64,000 bases of DNA, from positions 248,001 to 312,000 of the forward strand of contig CP150579.1 of NCBI GenBank assembly GCA_049487715.1, in the 5' to 3' direction. This DNA is from Pycnococcus provasolii. Lineage: Eukaryota; Chlorophyta; Pseudoscourfieldiophyceae; Pseudoscourfieldiales. Of this stretch, positions 1-9,164 are shown piece by piece. Numbering within the stretch: position 1 is the first letter of the stretch; every line of letters starts with the position of its first letter. The notes below the pieces were generated by a model. The model worked only from the letters and a program-made list of their open reading frames with translations, was not told the DNA's origin and ran no database searches. The position numbers and the translations under genes were made by a program.

Positions 1-372
1 GGATGTGCCAACGTCCTACTGCCCTCCGAAGTGGAAGGCGAGGTGGTGGCTGGCGCCGAGGACAGAAGGGGAGGCCAGCTGAGAGACACAGGTAGTGTGA
101 TTGGCCAAGTCAAAGGCGAGGAACGCACGTACTACACATACGAGTTCAAGGCTTCTGCGCCCCCGTCTGCACTTTTTCCTGAAGGACTGAAAGATCGACG
201 GGCTATCGTACGCATTGCCGCAGCTCGCGGAAAGATATACGCCGTCGTGGCAAGCGCGCCAGCATCTTCGTGGGATTCCAACGGAAGTGGTGCAAGGCTA
301 AGGTCCATCGTCGGCTCATTCCGCGTCAAGGACAGCGCGGAGTTGAGACGTGCGGGAACTGGAGATCAGTAA
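1..372 (+). CDS. PsbP-domain protein, C-terminal part (partial at left edge)
   Basis: The frame is open from the first base to the TAA at 370-372, so this is the 3' end of a gene that starts outside the window; 123 residues are visible. They match the C-terminal half of the PsbP/PPL/PPD family of thylakoid-lumen proteins: a YYTYEF strand, then GKIYAVVASAP, and a closing GSFRV strand. Family members bind or help assemble photosystem II or NDH in the lumen. Which subfamily cannot be told because the transit and lumen-targeting peptides and the first half are missing. The gene converges on the SFI1-like gene with about 255 bp between stops, and that gap holds one copy of a dispersed ~130-bp element. 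Confidence 0.8.
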   Translation, partial: GCANVLLPSEVEGEVVAGAEDRRGGQLRDTGSVIGQVKGEERTYYTYEFKASAPPSALFPEGLKDRRAIVRIAAARGKIYAVVASAPASSWDSNGSGARLRSIVGSFRVKDSAELRRAGTGDQ

Positions 373-402
373 AGAAAAAAACCAAAACACATTCATTCAT
401 TC

Positions 403-529
403 TGAGATCCCTCATTCAGTAATGAAGTTGCACATTAGTTTGTCCAACGGTCGTCCATTCACATCATTCACTTTCACCATTCAGCCCATTCACCGGTGCC
501 ATTCACTGCGCGTTTTTGTTCATGGCGCA
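403..529 (+). repeat. ~130-bp dispersed element, copy 1
   Basis: This stretch is nearly identical to the reverse complement of 62997-63131, apart from a small indel of roughly 8 bases in the first third. It begins TGAGATCCCTCATTCAG and ends with a small stem (TGCGC/GCGCA). The middle holds short CATTCAC-type repeats. It lies between the convergent PsbP-family and SFI1-like genes. Confidence 0.85.
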
Positions 530-627
530 GGTGATTTCGAAGGTTGTATCACTCTATCAGGGCGCTTTCGTAAGCGTAGTGAGGGCTCCGGTGGGAATTC
601 ATATACTGGGGAAAACAATTTATCATA

Positions 628-3600
628 TTACAAGGTGAGATAGCTGTCTTTGAACGTCTTCGCCTTTGAAACTTCCGTGACGCCCGCCTTGCGCTCCTCA
701 CAGTGAGGGCAACCGCAGTGTATGCCGTGCGCCTCTATTAGGCTCATCTCGCGACTTTGATTAGCTTTGACTTTAATCATGACACCTTTCAGGAGACGCT
801 CTTCGAGCGTGGAGACGGCGCGTCGAAGAGTTGTATTTTCACGCGCAACCTTTTGAAACTCGGGATGCTTCGCGGGTGACGATAATGCCGCAGGCTTCTT
901 CGCATCCGCCACAGCAGCCTTGCGACGCGCCTCAGCTTGCGTGAGAGCAACGCGTAACCTTTCCACCTCCGACATGCTCTCTCTATACTTTTCCTCAGCG
1001 AGCTTCCTTGCCTTCTCAGCCTCGCTCAGCTTGGTGGCCATCACCTCGCGCTCCTGCCGAGACTGTTTGCTGTGCTCCGCCGTAGTTGTCTTCGCCGAGG
1101 CGGCGCTGCGCACCGCCGCCTCGTGCGCTTCCTCATGCGCCGCCTTAAGATCAGCCTGCGCCTTCGAGAGTGCCTTGCTTGCCTTCTCGTACTTCGCCTC
1201 GATCGTGCTGCGCTCGTGTTCAAGCCGCTTGAGATTATGCCCATGATCTTGCAACTGCTCGATCGCCTTTGCCTTGGCAGCCAGGGCGCGCTCGAGGGAA
1301 GCCTCACTCTCTGATAGAAGCTTCTCCATGCGCTTCATCTCATCAGAAGGAGGAGACGGGGGAGCTGGAACTTTGACCACTCTTTCCTTCTCGACCACCT
1401 GCACCACAGTCTTATCCTTTTCCCTCCTCAATGCAGCGATCGTCGTCTCGAGGCGCGATATCTCGGCGCGCAGGCGATCCGCATTCGCCACCTCTTGGGA
1501 CTTCTCCTTGATTTCGAGCTGCAGCTTATTGATCCGAGCATCAGCGCTGCTTGATCCTTTCGCGGCGCGCTTACGCTCGTCGTCAAACCTGCGCTGAAGA
1601 TCTGACAGTGTCGACGCGTGCGCACGGCGCTCCTTCTCTGCCGCGGCTTTCTCGGATTGCAATTCGCGCTCGAGCTGGCGAATCTGCCGGTGCAGCTCCT
1701 CCTCTTGTTCCTTCCGTTCTCTAAGTGTCGCGGCCATGTTCTCAGCCTCACGTCTCTCCTTCTCCATTTCAGCCGCCGTTGACGCCTTCGTGGGATGCGG
1801 ATTCGTGGCAGCGAACTGCTGCCACTGGGTGATCGTGCCGGCAATCGCACTGCGCTTGCGAAAAGCGTGCAGCTCAGCTGTCCTGTCCGCGAGTTCCGCC
1901 TCCACGTCTCTTAATTTGGCCCGAACGCGAGAGATTTCCTTATCCTCGGCACTGCTTGTCACCGCGCGATGCTGCTTCAGCTGCGAGAGCAAACCAGCAA
2001 TCTCATCATCCTTCTGACGGATCCTTCTCGTCAGCTCAGGAACGCGCGCGCTGTCGCCAGCCGGCGCAGGCGGAGGTGGTCGTGGCAGAGGCGAGCCTGC
2101 GTCGCTCACCACCTGTCTTGCCATCCGTGCAAGATCGCGCCTGCTGCGCGCTAATTCTCTCTCAAGGTCTCCCATCTTCGAACGGATTGCTTTCACCTCT
2201 CGCCCTGCCTCCTCCTGCGCCATTTGCGCACAGTTCGACTCGAGCGTCGCAATCGCCCGCTCCTTTTCCACGACCACTTTTTCGAGCTGCCGAACACGGT
2301 TCTGAACACGATGCAGCTCCCCGCGCAACATCTCAAAGCTTTCACTCTCGCCGTCGTCATCCTCCGCACCGCCACTTGTCTGCTCTTTCCACGCGATCAC
2401 CGCATCCTTCATTTTCGCCTCCTTGATGTGACGCTCGAGCGCAGCATTTGTCTTGTCAAGAGTCAGCTGATGCTCCATGAGATCCCCCTTGAGCCGAGTT
2501 ATTTGCGCGTCGCGCTCTGCAAGTGCGCGTCGGTGAACTTCGTGCAACTCGTCAAAGTCCACCGCTTGACCTCGTTCAGACTGCAATTCCTCGACGCGAA
2601 TCGCTTCGCGAGACAGCGCCGCATTCAGCTCTGCAATCTGCCGCATGTGCTTTTCGTCTCGCTCGCTGAGCTCGGCGCGGAGTCTGCTGAATTCCGAATC
2701 ATTCGCCATCAACAGCTGCTGTTTTCGAAGCCGTTCACTGTCGAAGTTCTGGCGGCGATCGTGCTCCGCGAGCTTCAGCTGATGCTCGAGATTCTCAATC
2801 TCCATGCGCTTTGCTGCCACCTCACGTTCGGCATCATTCATACGCGTCTCCGAGTCGCGCAGTCGGCCCGCAAGATCTTTTGCCACACTCTCGTGCTCAG
2901 CCGCTTCTGTCGCAGCCTTCCGATGCAGTGCTCGCGTCTCATCCTCCAAGCGCACCGCCTCGACCTTCTTCGTCGAAAGTTCCTTCTCCACCTCGCGAAG
3001 GCGGTGAGTCACGTCTGCCAAGCTGTTCTCTTTCGCAGCTAGCTCAGCCCTACGACTCGATTCTTCGATGGAATACTGGCTCTCGCTCAGCTTCACCGCG
3101 TTTTCGTGACGTCGAATCTCCAGAGCCGCAGCGTCAACCTCGCGTGCTTTTTTCTCCAACTCTGATTCCAACTCGACAACGCGTTGGGACATGCCATCCA
3201 TCTGGGACGTAAGCGTCTGAACCTGCTTCTCGCCCTGCTGCAACTCCTCCTTAAGGCTACCGACAGCAAACTCGAGGTTGCGCTGCCCCCTCTCACCATC
3301 TTGGAGCTCCCTCTCCTTTGAGCGCAGCGCACGCTGGAGCTCCTTCATACCCGCGTCAAGCTTACTTGCCGCCTCGCGCTCCTTCAAAAGTCGATCGCGC
3401 TCCTTCTGGAGCTCCTGCGTGAGTCGCACGTTCGCCTGCTCCGCGTCCGCGATGCTGCCACGTTCGCGTTCGACAGCAGCAGCCATGTCATCGCGCTGCC
3501 TATGCGCGGCGTCGAGGTCAGCCTGCAGGGAGCGAGCGAGGTCACTGGCCGCGTTCAAGTTCTTCTGCAGATTGCCTAGATTCTTCGATGTGGTAACGCC

Positions 3601-6600
3601 ACATACTTTGTGAAAGCGCACTAGGGCGCGTGACAGCGCATGTGATCTCCAGGCGAGAAGTATAAGCGACGCGTCGTGCCTTCGAGAGCTTCGTGTGTAG
3701 GTGACGAGAACCTTTCGCAACCTTAATAAGCGCCGTTTGACACGAACCCACTCACGCATGCTGCGTTGCAACGTGTGGCGACTGCACCACGTTTGGACCA
3801 TCGCTCTGATATGCGCGTACCGTCTGTATGTGTACGCAACTTCGGCCCAATTTTCCAGCGCAGCACACATATGGCGCTTCCTCATTATTGTCATTGCAAG
3901 CCTAGCGCGTTTTTTATCTTGCACCAAACGCATAGCACGATGGCGATAACCCGCAAATGCCCATGCCAGCTTTCGATTCTTGAGACGTGCAATCACAACC
4001 ATAGCATGTCTTTTGTGGGCATGTGCCTGTAAAATTGCAAAGCTCCAGCCGTCAAATGCGGAAGCGACAAGAAGACTTCTTATACGCCTCGCCACCCGTT
4101 TCACCCGTTGAAACTGTGCATGGTCTGCAAGCCATGCTCGCAAAGCTTTGTGTGCCCTGTAGTTGAGCATGCGCCGCATCACAACATTCGCGACTCTGCG
4201 CTGTGCTCGCAGGTCAGTAATAACATCGTGCCAACCAGTGAAGGCGCGTAGGAGTTCTTGACATTGCCAGCCAAAAAGCGTTGCAGCAATTCTCTGTTCG
4301 ATATACCGTGCACGAACCAACGCGTCGTGCCAGCCGCGATATGCTTTAGCAATCAGCAAATTTAGAGAATTGAAAAGGAGCCTCTTCGCAATGCGATTAT
4401 TGCGCTTCCATTGGCATGTGGCATACTTCCAGCTCCACAAAGCCTTTCTTTCAAGCCGCGACGTACACATCGTCAATGCCTTTGTGGCTATCCAACGTTC
4501 GCGATGCAGTCGGTAGCCAGTTTGCCTCCAAGAGTCGAAAGCGTGGTACAGCTTATTCCCTTGCATGCGTAGAATCGCACCCACACTTCGTCGCTTCGTC
4601 TCTCGTCTCTCGAGCAAGAAGCATATCCAACCATGCCACGCACTTGACACTTTTTGCTTGCTCCAATGCAGAGCGACTCTGCGAGCGACGCCACGCTTGA
4701 TGAGCAGAAAGTCTACATTGTGCTTAAAACCAGAAAACGCGCAAGCCAGCTTGTGCGTCGTCAGGAATTTAAGTGCACGACGAGCAAGCGTTCGCATTTC
4801 GCGGAGCACATCAGTGCGCTCACACCATCCCGCAAATGCACTCGACTCTATTCGTGCTCGGCCTTTCGAGACGCATATCATCGCAACACGGCGATCTTGC
4901 ATCAACATTTCTGCATGATCGTGGAATGCGTTGAATATGGTCCGTTGCATGCGATTAACCCAGAATAAGTGCGCCCGGCTAACAAGCATGCGCTGCCGAC
5001 GAATATCGCGGAAACGGTGTAACCAGCCATAGAATCCTTGCGAAGTAAGAGTGGATCGCATGCGACGCACCGCACGATTGTGCATGCTCGCGACGACGAA
5101 TTTTCGTGCAGACATCCTCGCGTTGCTTTTAAATGCATTAAATGCGGTAGCAAGCGTGCGCTTCACGTAGTAGCGAACGGCACGCGAAGCAACGTGATAC
5201 ATGCGGCGAAGCGAGCATGCCCGCTCATACCAACCATCGAAGGCGCATGCGGCTACGAGGGACTGCACACGGGCAGTCACACGTCGCAGGAGCTGCGCGT
5301 AATACTTCGCACGCTGCACGTTATAGTAAAAGCCATTGAAAGCCGTAGCGAGCGTGCGCTTCGAGAAGAAGTGAACGGCACGCAAAGCAATGTGATGCAT
5401 GCGGCGAAGCGAGCATGCCCGCTCATACCAACCATCGAAGGCGTACGCGGCTGCGAGGGACTGCACACGGGCAGTCACAGGTCGCAGGAGCTGCGCGTAA
5501 TACTTCGCACGCTGCACGTTATAGTGAAAGCCATTGAAAGCCGTCGCGAGCTCTCTCTTGCGAAAGTGACTGATCGCTCGACGGACCCGTGCGAGTTGTG
5601 CCTTAAGCATTTCGACAGTTCGTACCCACCCATAAAATGCAGCAGTCAGAAGACGGTCCTGCATCCGTCGCAAAGCGTTATCGGCGACTTTTTCAAGCGT
5701 GAGGCGTCGTGCTTTATTTGTGTTGGCGACAAATGCCCTGAATGCTCTTGAAAGCTTGTGCATTTTCCAGTGCTTTAAAGTGCGCCTGATCTTACTGCGC
5801 TGTTCTTCGAACGTGATGACGCGGTGGTGCCAACCCGTAAATGCCGCTGCACAAATTCTGCGACACACCCGTTGAATCGCATTGTTGCCAAGCTTCTTCA
5901 TAGTCGGTGAATCAACGGCGTGCAGTGCAAGCTCACGGAATCTCTGAAAGGAACGCGACAGTCTGCCATTCAGCCAGTGCTTCAAGGCGCGATTCGTAAG
6001 ATGACGCATACGGCGAAGCATTGACGCCTTGCGATGCCACCCTGCAAACGCTACACGGACTTCTCGCATCTTCCATGAAGTTATTGCTCTTTTCGTAATG
6101 CGGCGCATGTACTTTAAATCTCTTGTGATGTGCCTTAGACCTCTGAACGCACGTCCAACCATATGACTTCTCCAGAGCAAGGCGGCATGTGTTGCCCTTT
6201 TGCGTTCGTGCCTGCATACGTCCACCTCAATAGACCAACTCACAAATGCCTCGCTCGTGCGCCTGTGAATCAGCCGACCTAGCGCACGTCGAGCGATGGC
6301 GCGCGACACCGCCAGTTCGTTGACGCGATCGCGCAAAGCGCGGAAAGCGTATCCCTGCGCGTTGTGCATCCATCGCAGAAGCGAAGCTCGAGCTTTGAGG
6401 CGTTCGTGCCTGCATACGTCCACCTCCATAGACCAACTCACAAATGCCTCGCTCGTGCGCCTGTGAATCAGCCGACCTAGCGCACGTCGAGCGATGGCGC
6501 GCGACTGCCGCTTCACTTCAGTCTCATACTGCCAGCCGAACCAGGCTTCGCCCAGCATTTGATTCTTCCACCGCGCTAGAGCGCGAACAGCCATGCGACG

Positions 6601-8031
6601 TAGGTACCTTCGACTTGCCGTCATATCGGACCATGTACGCAAGGCACGAAGTTCAAGGCTGTGCATCCAGTGCCAGAATGCCTTTCTGACCTGCTTAGCA
6701 TAAGACGTTCGCTTGCGCCATTGAGACAGGCACTTCGACGCGCGAAGCAGCCGGACGTTACGCAGCTCAAGCTGATCAATACGGCGGTTGAGTTGCTCGA
6801 TATGTGCCTCGCACGCTCGCGCCATGGCGCTAATGGAGTCACGTATTCGAGCTTCCTCCGTGTCGCGCAGATGCTTGAGCTGCTGTTCCAAATCCGCCAC
6901 CTTCTGCTTTTCCGCGTTGAGCCGGTCGATGAGCGATGTCACCTTGCCCTCAATGAGCTCTGCGCCTCGCGCGAACTCCTCGTTTTCCCGTGCCTGCGCC
7001 GCGATCTTATCAAGCTCCGCTTGTGCATTTGCGGCTCTTAGTTCCGCGCTTTCGAGAGCCTTCTGCCAAAGCTCGACATCGCTCGACTGCAGCGACGCCG
7101 CGTACGACGTTTGGCTCGACGGGCAGTCGACGTTGGGCGGAAAGGCGGTGACGCCGTTGACCGCGAACGGCACCGCCTCTACGCGGCTTCCGAGGCATCT
7201 CAGCAGAGGCATGATTTCTTCGAGAGTGGCTTTGTTTGCGGCTGCCTGTATCCTTAGGTCTGGCAGGCCATCGACCGTCTCGCTATCTGCGCCGAGCACC
7301 TCGGCGTGCAAGTGCACGTACTTCCAGCCCGCTTGCGCGCACTTGTCTGCGTTTGCGTACGCCTCCGCGGCGCTGAGCGGGAGGCAGCACACGACGACGA
7401 GCAAGTGCTGCTCCGGTGTAGGTACTGCTTTGAACGCGTATGCGAGCGTCTCGTCGAGCGCCCTGACAGCCTGGTTCGTGTGCCCTTCCTCCTCGCACAG
7501 GAACACGAGTGCGCAGCAGCGGCTGGCCGGTTTGCCTGCACTTTTGTGTGGTAAGGCTCCTAAGACCCCGCTCGCCTTGAGTGTTCTGTGCACGGCACCT
7601 TTGACGGTACCTTCCGCCTCGACGCCTTGCGGCAGGAGGCTTGCGAGCGATCCCACTCCACCGAAGGCGTGCACGACGACCGCGTCGCGCGACGCCGTGA
7701 ATATCGCCTGGCTTCTGAGTCGTCTGCTCAATAAAGCGGCCATGGGTGCGAGTCCCAGGAAGCAGCATGAAGCTTGATGAGTGGAAGACGAGTCAATGTT
7801 GTTTTTATTTTTTGTGAAGGATCTCCGCGTTTGTTTCTTGGAAGCCGGTAGAGACTTCGACGGCGACGACACGTTTTCGTGGGACCCAGAAAGAAGAGAT
7901 AACGGGACGACATGAGAAGTCTCTACCAGAGAAGTCGTCGCCATACCACTACTGTGCGAGTTCTGAGTGGAAACTGCGGAAGGCACAGGGTTCCCTCCGT
8001 TGAACGCCATAAAGTGCTTATGAGAACCCAT
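628..8031 (-). CDS. SFI1-like centrin-binding repeat protein with long coiled coils
   Basis: First ATG is at 8031, giving about 2467 residues; the frame extends to 8067 only with a GTG. Residues ~1-75 are Ser-rich. Residues ~90-290 form a globular region I do not recognise. A coiled coil follows (~315-430). Residues ~430-1480 carry more than 25 repeats of roughly 33 residues with the AFxGW / RAxxxW pattern of SFI1 proteins, which bind centrin along a long helix in centrosomes, basal bodies and contractile fibres. Residues ~1490-2440 are a continuous heptad-rich coiled coil, and a CGCPHC motif stands near the C-terminus. The coiled coils on both sides make this much longer than yeast Sfi1. Two near-perfect 198-bp duplications inside the repeat region show recent growth of the array. 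A role at a centrin-based structure is inference. Confidence 0.85.
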   Translation of the reverse strand: MGSHKHFMAFNGGNPVPSAVSTQNSHSSGMATTSLVETSHVVPLSLLSGSHENVSSPSKSLPASKKQTRRSFTKNKNNIDSSSTHQASCCFLGLAPMAALLSRRLRSQAIFTASRDAVVVHAFGGVGSLASLLPQGVEAEGTVKGAVHRTLKASGVLGALPHKSAGKPASRCCALVFLCEEEGHTNQAVRALDETLAYAFKAVPTPEQHLLVVVCCLPLSAAEAYANADKCAQAGWKYVHLHAEVLGADSETVDGLPDLRIQAAANKATLEEIMPLLRCLGSRVEAVPFAVNGVTAFPPNVDCPSSQTSYAASLQSSDVELWQKALESAELRAANAQAELDKIAAQARENEEFARGAELIEGKVTSLIDRLNAEKQKVADLEQQLKHLRDTEEARIRDSISAMARACEAHIEQLNRRIDQLELRNVRLLRASKCLSQWRKRTSYAKQVRKAFWHWMHSLELRALRTWSDMTASRRYLRRMAVRALARWKNQMLGEAWFGWQYETEVKRQSRAIARRALGRLIHRRTSEAFVSWSMEVDVCRHERLKARASLLRWMHNAQGYAFRALRDRVNELAVSRAIARRALGRLIHRRTSEAFVSWSIEVDVCRHERKRATHAALLWRSHMVGRAFRGLRHITRDLKYMRRITKRAITSWKMREVRVAFAGWHRKASMLRRMRHLTNRALKHWLNGRLSRSFQRFRELALHAVDSPTMKKLGNNAIQRVCRRICAAAFTGWHHRVITFEEQRSKIRRTLKHWKMHKLSRAFRAFVANTNKARRLTLEKVADNALRRMQDRLLTAAFYGWVRTVEMLKAQLARVRRAISHFRKRELATAFNGFHYNVQRAKYYAQLLRPVTARVQSLAAAYAFDGWYERACSLRRMHHIALRAVHFFSKRTLATAFNGFYYNVQRAKYYAQLLRRVTARVQSLVAACAFDGWYERACSLRRMYHVASRAVRYYVKRTLATAFNAFKSNARMSARKFVVASMHNRAVRRMRSTLTSQGFYGWLHRFRDIRRQRMLVSRAHLFWVNRMQRTIFNAFHDHAEMLMQDRRVAMICVSKGRARIESSAFAGWCERTDVLREMRTLARRALKFLTTHKLACAFSGFKHNVDFLLIKRGVARRVALHWSKQKVSSAWHGWICFLLERRETKRRSVGAILRMQGNKLYHAFDSWRQTGYRLHRERWIATKALTMCTSRLERKALWSWKYATCQWKRNNRIAKRLLFNSLNLLIAKAYRGWHDALVRARYIEQRIAATLFGWQCQELLRAFTGWHDVITDLRAQRRVANVVMRRMLNYRAHKALRAWLADHAQFQRVKRVARRIRSLLVASAFDGWSFAILQAHAHKRHAMVVIARLKNRKLAWAFAGYRHRAMRLVQDKKRARLAMTIMRKRHMCAALENWAEVAYTYRRYAHIRAMVQTWCSRHTLQRSMREWVRVKRRLLRLRKVLVTYTRSSRRHDASLILLAWRSHALSRALVRFHKVCGVTTSKNLGNLQKNLNAASDLARSLQADLDAAHRQRDDMAAAVERERGSIADAEQANVRLTQELQKERDRLLKEREAASKLDAGMKELQRALRSKERELQDGERGQRNLEFAVGSLKEELQQGEKQVQTLTSQMDGMSQRVVELESELEKKAREVDAAALEIRRHENAVKLSESQYSIEESSRRAELAAKENSLADVTHRLREVEKELSTKKVEAVRLEDETRALHRKAATEAAEHESVAKDLAGRLRDSETRMNDAEREVAAKRMEIENLEHQLKLAEHDRRQNFDSERLRKQQLLMANDSEFSRLRAELSERDEKHMRQIAELNAALSREAIRVEELQSERGQAVDFDELHEVHRRALAERDAQITRLKGDLMEHQLTLDKTNAALERHIKEAKMKDAVIAWKEQTSGGAEDDDGESESFEMLRGELHRVQNRVRQLEKVVVEKERAIATLESNCAQMAQEEAGREVKAIRSKMGDLERELARSRRDLARMARQVVSDAGSPLPRPPPPAPAGDSARVPELTRRIRQKDDEIAGLLSQLKQHRAVTSSAEDKEISRVRAKLRDVEAELADRTAELHAFRKRSAIAGTITQWQQFAATNPHPTKASTAAEMEKERREAENMAATLRERKEQEEELHRQIRQLERELQSEKAAAEKERRAHASTLSDLQRRFDDERKRAAKGSSSADARINKLQLEIKEKSQEVANADRLRAEISRLETTIAALRREKDKTVVQVVEKERVVKVPAPPSPPSDEMKRMEKLLSESEASLERALAAKAKAIEQLQDHGHNLKRLEHERSTIEAKYEKASKALSKAQADLKAAHEEAHEAAVRSAASAKTTTAEHSKQSRQEREVMATKLSEAEKARKLAEEKYRESMSEVERLRVALTQAEARRKAAVADAKKPAALSSPAKHPEFQKVARENTTLRRAVSTLEERLLKGVMIKVKANQSREMSLIEAHGIHCGCPHCEERKAGVTEVSKAKTFKDSYLTL
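5134..5545. repeat. 198-bp tandem duplication inside SFI1-like gene
   Basis: Two consecutive 198-bp units (66 codons, two 33-residue SFI1 repeats) differ at only a few bases. For example AACGGCACGC at 5176 recurs at 5374 in the same context. The duplication keeps frame and helical phase. Confidence 0.85.
6202..6505. repeat. second 198-bp-period duplication inside SFI1-like gene
   Basis: Bases 6202-6307 and 6400-6505 are 106-bp copies with one mismatch, again 198 bp apart. They encode the same RAIARRALGRLIHRR segment. The sequence between the copies has diverged, so this may be an older duplication partly kept alike by conversion. Confidence 0.85.
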
Positions 8032-8067
8032 GTGAGACGTCTGTCCGTGAATATTAATTTCTAACAC

Positions 8068-9164
8068 AGGTTTCTAACACAGGTTTGTTGTCGTCGGCAT
8101 GCACGTGTTTTAATGCGTGCGCATGAATGACTCGGCTGCTCCGGAGAGAAGAGCCTTTTGTTCGCTAGACTATTCTTTTTTTGGCAAAGTGTATCTTGTC
8201 GTTGTTGAGTGCGAATATTGTTGTTGTTGTTGTTGTTGTTGTGGCGAGCCTCTCCATATGACTAATTATTTGCGTTTGTTGTCGAGTACATACCCTACTT
8301 CCTAGGCGGAGGTTTGTCAATCGGCGTGGTCAAGATGAGGATGGTGGTGCTGCTGCTGGTGGCGCTGGTCAAGATGGTGGTGGTGGTGACAGTGGTGGTC
8401 AAGATGGTTTGGTCAAGATGGTGCTGCTGGTGGTCAAGATGGTGCTGGTGGTGGTCAAGATGGTGGTGCTGCTGGTGGTGGTCAAGATGGTGGTGCTGGT
8501 GACGGTGGTGGTCAAGATGGTGGTCAATGGTCATATTCTACCATGAAAGTGAATGGGTCAACAACGTCCGTTGTTTTGTTTTGTTTTGTTTTGTTTTGTG
8601 GACGGAACTTGTACAAGGTCACGAGGGAAGCAACTCCACAGGTGAGTGGGAGTTGACTTCCAACGGCTCTCTCTCAACCTCCTCCGCATCTACATGTATG
8701 GAAACGAAGAAGCGCACGCATGCATGCATGCACGACGCCGACGAGGGAGGCGGCGCGTACACGTCAGCACACGTTCGTTACTTGCCTTGCCATTCGCGGG
8801 ATGAAATGACTCGCTCATGTTTAAAAAATGAGCAACGCCATTAGGTGTGGCGGACTTGGCCACTTGGCACTTTACACTTAAGTGACAAGCTGCTTGTCAA
8901 GTTGCAGAAAATCTGCTTCTGAGCTACATATCCCCTATGTCAACTTGATGAGGTGCTTCATACGGCACGAGCGAAATGTCGAAAAAAAAACACAGAAAAA
9001 AAATAAAATTGGACCTTTATTACAGTTCCAGTTGGTGTCCCCCTGAAAATGACTTGACGAATTGTCGCCGAGGCTGCCCGAATTTTGTCATAGTTTATTT
9101 AATGGCGTAACAACCTGCTGCAGCCTTTTTTGTTCTTTTTCTTCATCAGAAATACTGCAAATAA
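8068..9164. other. gene-free divergent intergenic region with simple repeats
   Basis: I see no convincing gene between the SFI1-like gene (minus) and the CRAL-TRIO gene (plus). The region contains a TTG run (about 8217-8241), a GGTGGTCAAGAT minisatellite (8327-8525), a GTTTT run (8572-8597) and a CACTTAAGTG palindrome near 8872. It must hold both promoters. Confidence 0.6.
8327..8525. repeat. GGTGGTCAAGATGGTGGTG minisatellite
   Basis: Irregular tandem units built on GGTGGTCAAGATGGT with variable GCTGCTGGT spacers. Open frames on both strands here come from the repeat itself. Confidence 0.85.

Noticed and set aside
8295-8534. His/Asp-rich minus frame and a plus frame over the minisatellite
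   Set aside because: Both are readings of a simple repeat, with no sequence outside it.
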